Source: Actinomycetota bacterium (GTDB lineage: Bacteria; Actinomycetota; Thermoleophilia; Solirubrobacterales; Solirubrobacteraceae). Taken from it: DNA of 14,106 nucleotides. A model generated the notes under the pieces. That model saw only the letters and a program-made list of their open reading frames with translations, did no database searches and was not told where the DNA came from. Positions 12,547 through 14,106 of the stretch are shown here, in pieces. The stretch is from the NCBI GenBank assembly GCA_005888335.1, contig VAWY01000043.1, forward strand, positions 1 through 14,106, written 5' to 3'. Both the position numbers and the translations under genes were made by a program. Each line of letters starts with the position of its first letter. Positions within the stretch are counted from its first letter, which is position 1.

Positions 12547-14106
12547 GCGAGGGCCGTCTGCTCTGGGAGCCGTCCGCCGAGCGGATCGAACGCGCGGCGA
12601 TGACGCGCTACATGCGCGAGCGCGGCTTCGAGGACTATCACTCGCTGTGGCAATGGTCGGTCGACGAGCTCGAGGGCTTCTGGGGCTCGATCTGGGACTT
12701 CTTCGGGATCGACGCGACGTACGAGCGCGTCCTGGCCGACCGCTCGATGCCGGGCGCGCGGTGGTTCACCGGCGCGGAGGTCAACTACGCCGAGCAGATC
12801 CTGCGCGGCAAGGACGACGGCGCGGTGGCGATGCTCGCCCGCTCGGAGCTGCGCCCCGAGCTCGCCGAGCTCACGTGGGGCGAGGTGCGCGACCAGGCCG
12901 CCCGCGTCGCCGCGGGCCTGCGCGCGCTCGGCGTGCAGCGCGGCGACCGCGTCGTCGCCTACCTGCCCAACATCCCCGAGACGATCGTCGCGTTCCTCGC
13001 GGTGTCGTCGCTCGGCGCCATCTGGTCGAGCTGCTCGCCGGACTTCGGCCCGCGCAGCGTGATCGATCGCTTCGCGCAGATCGAGCCGAAGGTGCTGCTC
13101 GCCGTCGACGGCTACCGCTACGGCGGCAAGGACTTCGATCGCCGTGACGTCGTCGAGGGGCTGCGCCGCGAGATGCCCTCGCTCGAGCACACGGTGCTGC
13201 TCCCCTACCTCGGAAGCGGACCGCTCGAGGGGACGCTGAGCTGGGACGAGCTCGTGGCCGAGCATGCGCCGCTGGCTTTCGAGCGCGTGCCGTTCGACCA
13301 CCCGTTGTGGGTGCTCTACAGCTCGGGGACGACCGGGCTGCCCAAGGCGATCGTCCAGGGCCACGGCGGGATCCTCGTCGAGCACCTCAAGCACCTCGGG
13401 CTGCACGTCGACGCGCAGGCCGGCGACCGGGTCTTCTGGTTCACGACGACCGGCTGGATGATGTGGAACTTCGTCGTCGGCGTGCTGCTCACCGACGCTT
13501 CGGTCGTGCTCTACGACGGCAACCCGGCGACGCCCGATCTCGACGTGCTGTGGGACCTCGCCGAGGATGCCGGCATCACGTGCTTCGGGACGAGCGCCGC
13601 GTACATCGCGTCGTGCCTGAAGGGCGGCGTGCGGCCACGCGGCGACGGGCGCTCGCTGACCGCGCTGCGCAGCGTCGGCTCGACGGGCTCGCCGCTGGCC
13701 CCGGAGGGCTTCGAATGGGTCTACGACCAGCTCGGCCCGGACGTCTGGCTGTTCTCGACCAGCGGCGGGACCGACGTCTGCACGGCGTTCGTCGGCGGCG
13801 TCCCGCTGCTGCCGGTCTACGAGGGCGAGCTGCAGGCGCGCGCGCTGGGCTGCAAGGTCGAGGCGTGGGACGACGACGGGCGCTCGGTCGTCGACGAGGT
13901 CGGCGAGCTGGTCATCACCGAACCGATGCCGTCGATGCCGCTGTTCTTCTGGAGCGATCCCGACGGCTCGCGCTACCGCGACAGCTACTTCTCCGTCTAC
14001 CCCGGCGTCTGGCGCCACGGCGACTGGATCGAGATCACGTCGCGCGGGACCGCGATCATCACCGGCCGCTCGGACTCGACGATCAACCGCGGCGGGATCC
14101 GGATGG
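12543..14106 (+). CDS. Acetoacetyl-CoA synthetase, 3' end beyond window
   Basis: ATP-dependent acyl-AMP-forming enzyme activating acetoacetate to acetoacetyl-CoA; cytosolic. 521 residues are visible of the roughly 650 usual for the family. The N-terminal segment (LWEPSAERI, then SLWQWSVDELEGFW at 34-47) is the ACAS-type domain typical of acetoacetyl-CoA synthetases. Adenylation motifs are YSSGTTGLPK (259-268), TTTGWMMWN (301-309), STSGGTD (405-411), PVYEGELQARALG (424-436), HGDW (492-495) and GRSDSTINRGGIRM (508-521). The C-terminal domain with the catalytic lysine is cut off. ATG overlaps the preceding TGA, so it is translationally coupled to the carboxyltransferase. It suits scavenging of acetoacetate, such as that released by HMG-CoA lyase, and feeding the dehydrogenase. 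No internal stop or frameshift seen. A plain acetyl-CoA synthetase is less likely because of the PVYEGELQ and PMPSMPLFFW signatures. Confidence 0.92.
   Translation, partial: MSEGRLLWEPSAERIERAAMTRYMRERGFEDYHSLWQWSVDELEGFWGSIWDFFGIDATYERVLADRSMPGARWFTGAEVNYAEQILRGKDDGAVAMLARSELRPELAELTWGEVRDQAARVAAGLRALGVQRGDRVVAYLPNIPETIVAFLAVSSLGAIWSSCSPDFGPRSVIDRFAQIEPKVLLAVDGYRYGGKDFDRRDVVEGLRREMPSLEHTVLLPYLGSGPLEGTLSWDELVAEHAPLAFERVPFDHPLWVLYSSGTTGLPKAIVQGHGGILVEHLKHLGLHVDAQAGDRVFWFTTTGWMMWNFVVGVLLTDASVVLYDGNPATPDLDVLWDLAEDAGITCFGTSAAYIASCLKGGVRPRGDGRSLTALRSVGSTGSPLAPEGFEWVYDQLGPDVWLFSTSGGTDVCTAFVGGVPLLPVYEGELQARALGCKVEAWDDDGRSVVDEVGELVITEPMPSMPLFFWSDPDGSRYRDSYFSVYPGVWRHGDWIEITSRGTAIITGRSDSTINRGGIRM

Noticed and set aside
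12315..14018. A 567-codon open frame on - antisense to the acetoacetyl-CoA synthetase gene
   Set aside because: Shadow frame; the + strand shows an unbroken set of adenylation motifs.
1..14106. Mobile element, CRISPR array, tRNA or phage remnant
   Set aside because: No integrase, transposase, terminal repeats, regularly spaced repeats or tRNA-like cloverleaf seen; genes are collinear and share the same composition.

Overview
The window is very GC-rich, with almost every third codon position G or C and many GTG or ATGA-coupled starts. The secreted protein carries an Ig-like module of the kind I associate with Solirubrobacterales/Conexibacter-type Thermoleophilia. I read this as chromosomal DNA of a high-GC actinomycetote, probably Thermoleophilia. 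That placement rests on composition and family resemblance only, since there is no rRNA or marker gene here. I saw no tRNA, rRNA, CRISPR array, integrase or transposase.

Layout: (1) 3-668 (+) is the 3' part of a 3-hydroxy-3-methylglutaryl-CoA lyase gene. (2) 717-4912 (+) is a tight four-gene operon of two paralogous MurG/COG4671-like glycosyltransferases followed by two paralogous APH/choline-kinase-fold proteins, with ATGA overlaps. (3) 4878-7855 (-) converges on it with a 35-bp 3' overlap: an ABC half-exporter preceded by a third glycosyltransferase of the same family. (4) 7964-10033 (-) encodes a 689-aa secreted protein with a propeller-like N-terminal region, an Ig-like domain and a C-terminal beta-sandwich. 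(5) 10154-14106 (+) is a translationally coupled operon of 3-hydroxybutyryl-CoA dehydrogenase, acyl-CoA carboxylase carboxyltransferase subunit and acetoacetyl-CoA synthetase, the last cut by the window edge. The gene-free gaps are all 120 bp or shorter and hold hairpins and candidate promoters.

How the genes may work together: the flanks form a leucine/acetoacetate theme. HMG-CoA lyase releases acetoacetate and acetyl-CoA, acetoacetyl-CoA synthetase re-activates acetoacetate, and the dehydrogenase interconverts acetoacetyl-CoA and 3-hydroxybutyryl-CoA. Between them lies what looks like a surface-glycoconjugate module: three related glycosyltransferases, two kinase-fold proteins with altered catalytic-loop residues, one exporter and perhaps one secreted binding protein. 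This central module is the best candidate for an undescribed system. Its product is unknown and the grouping is inferred from family resemblance and gene order.
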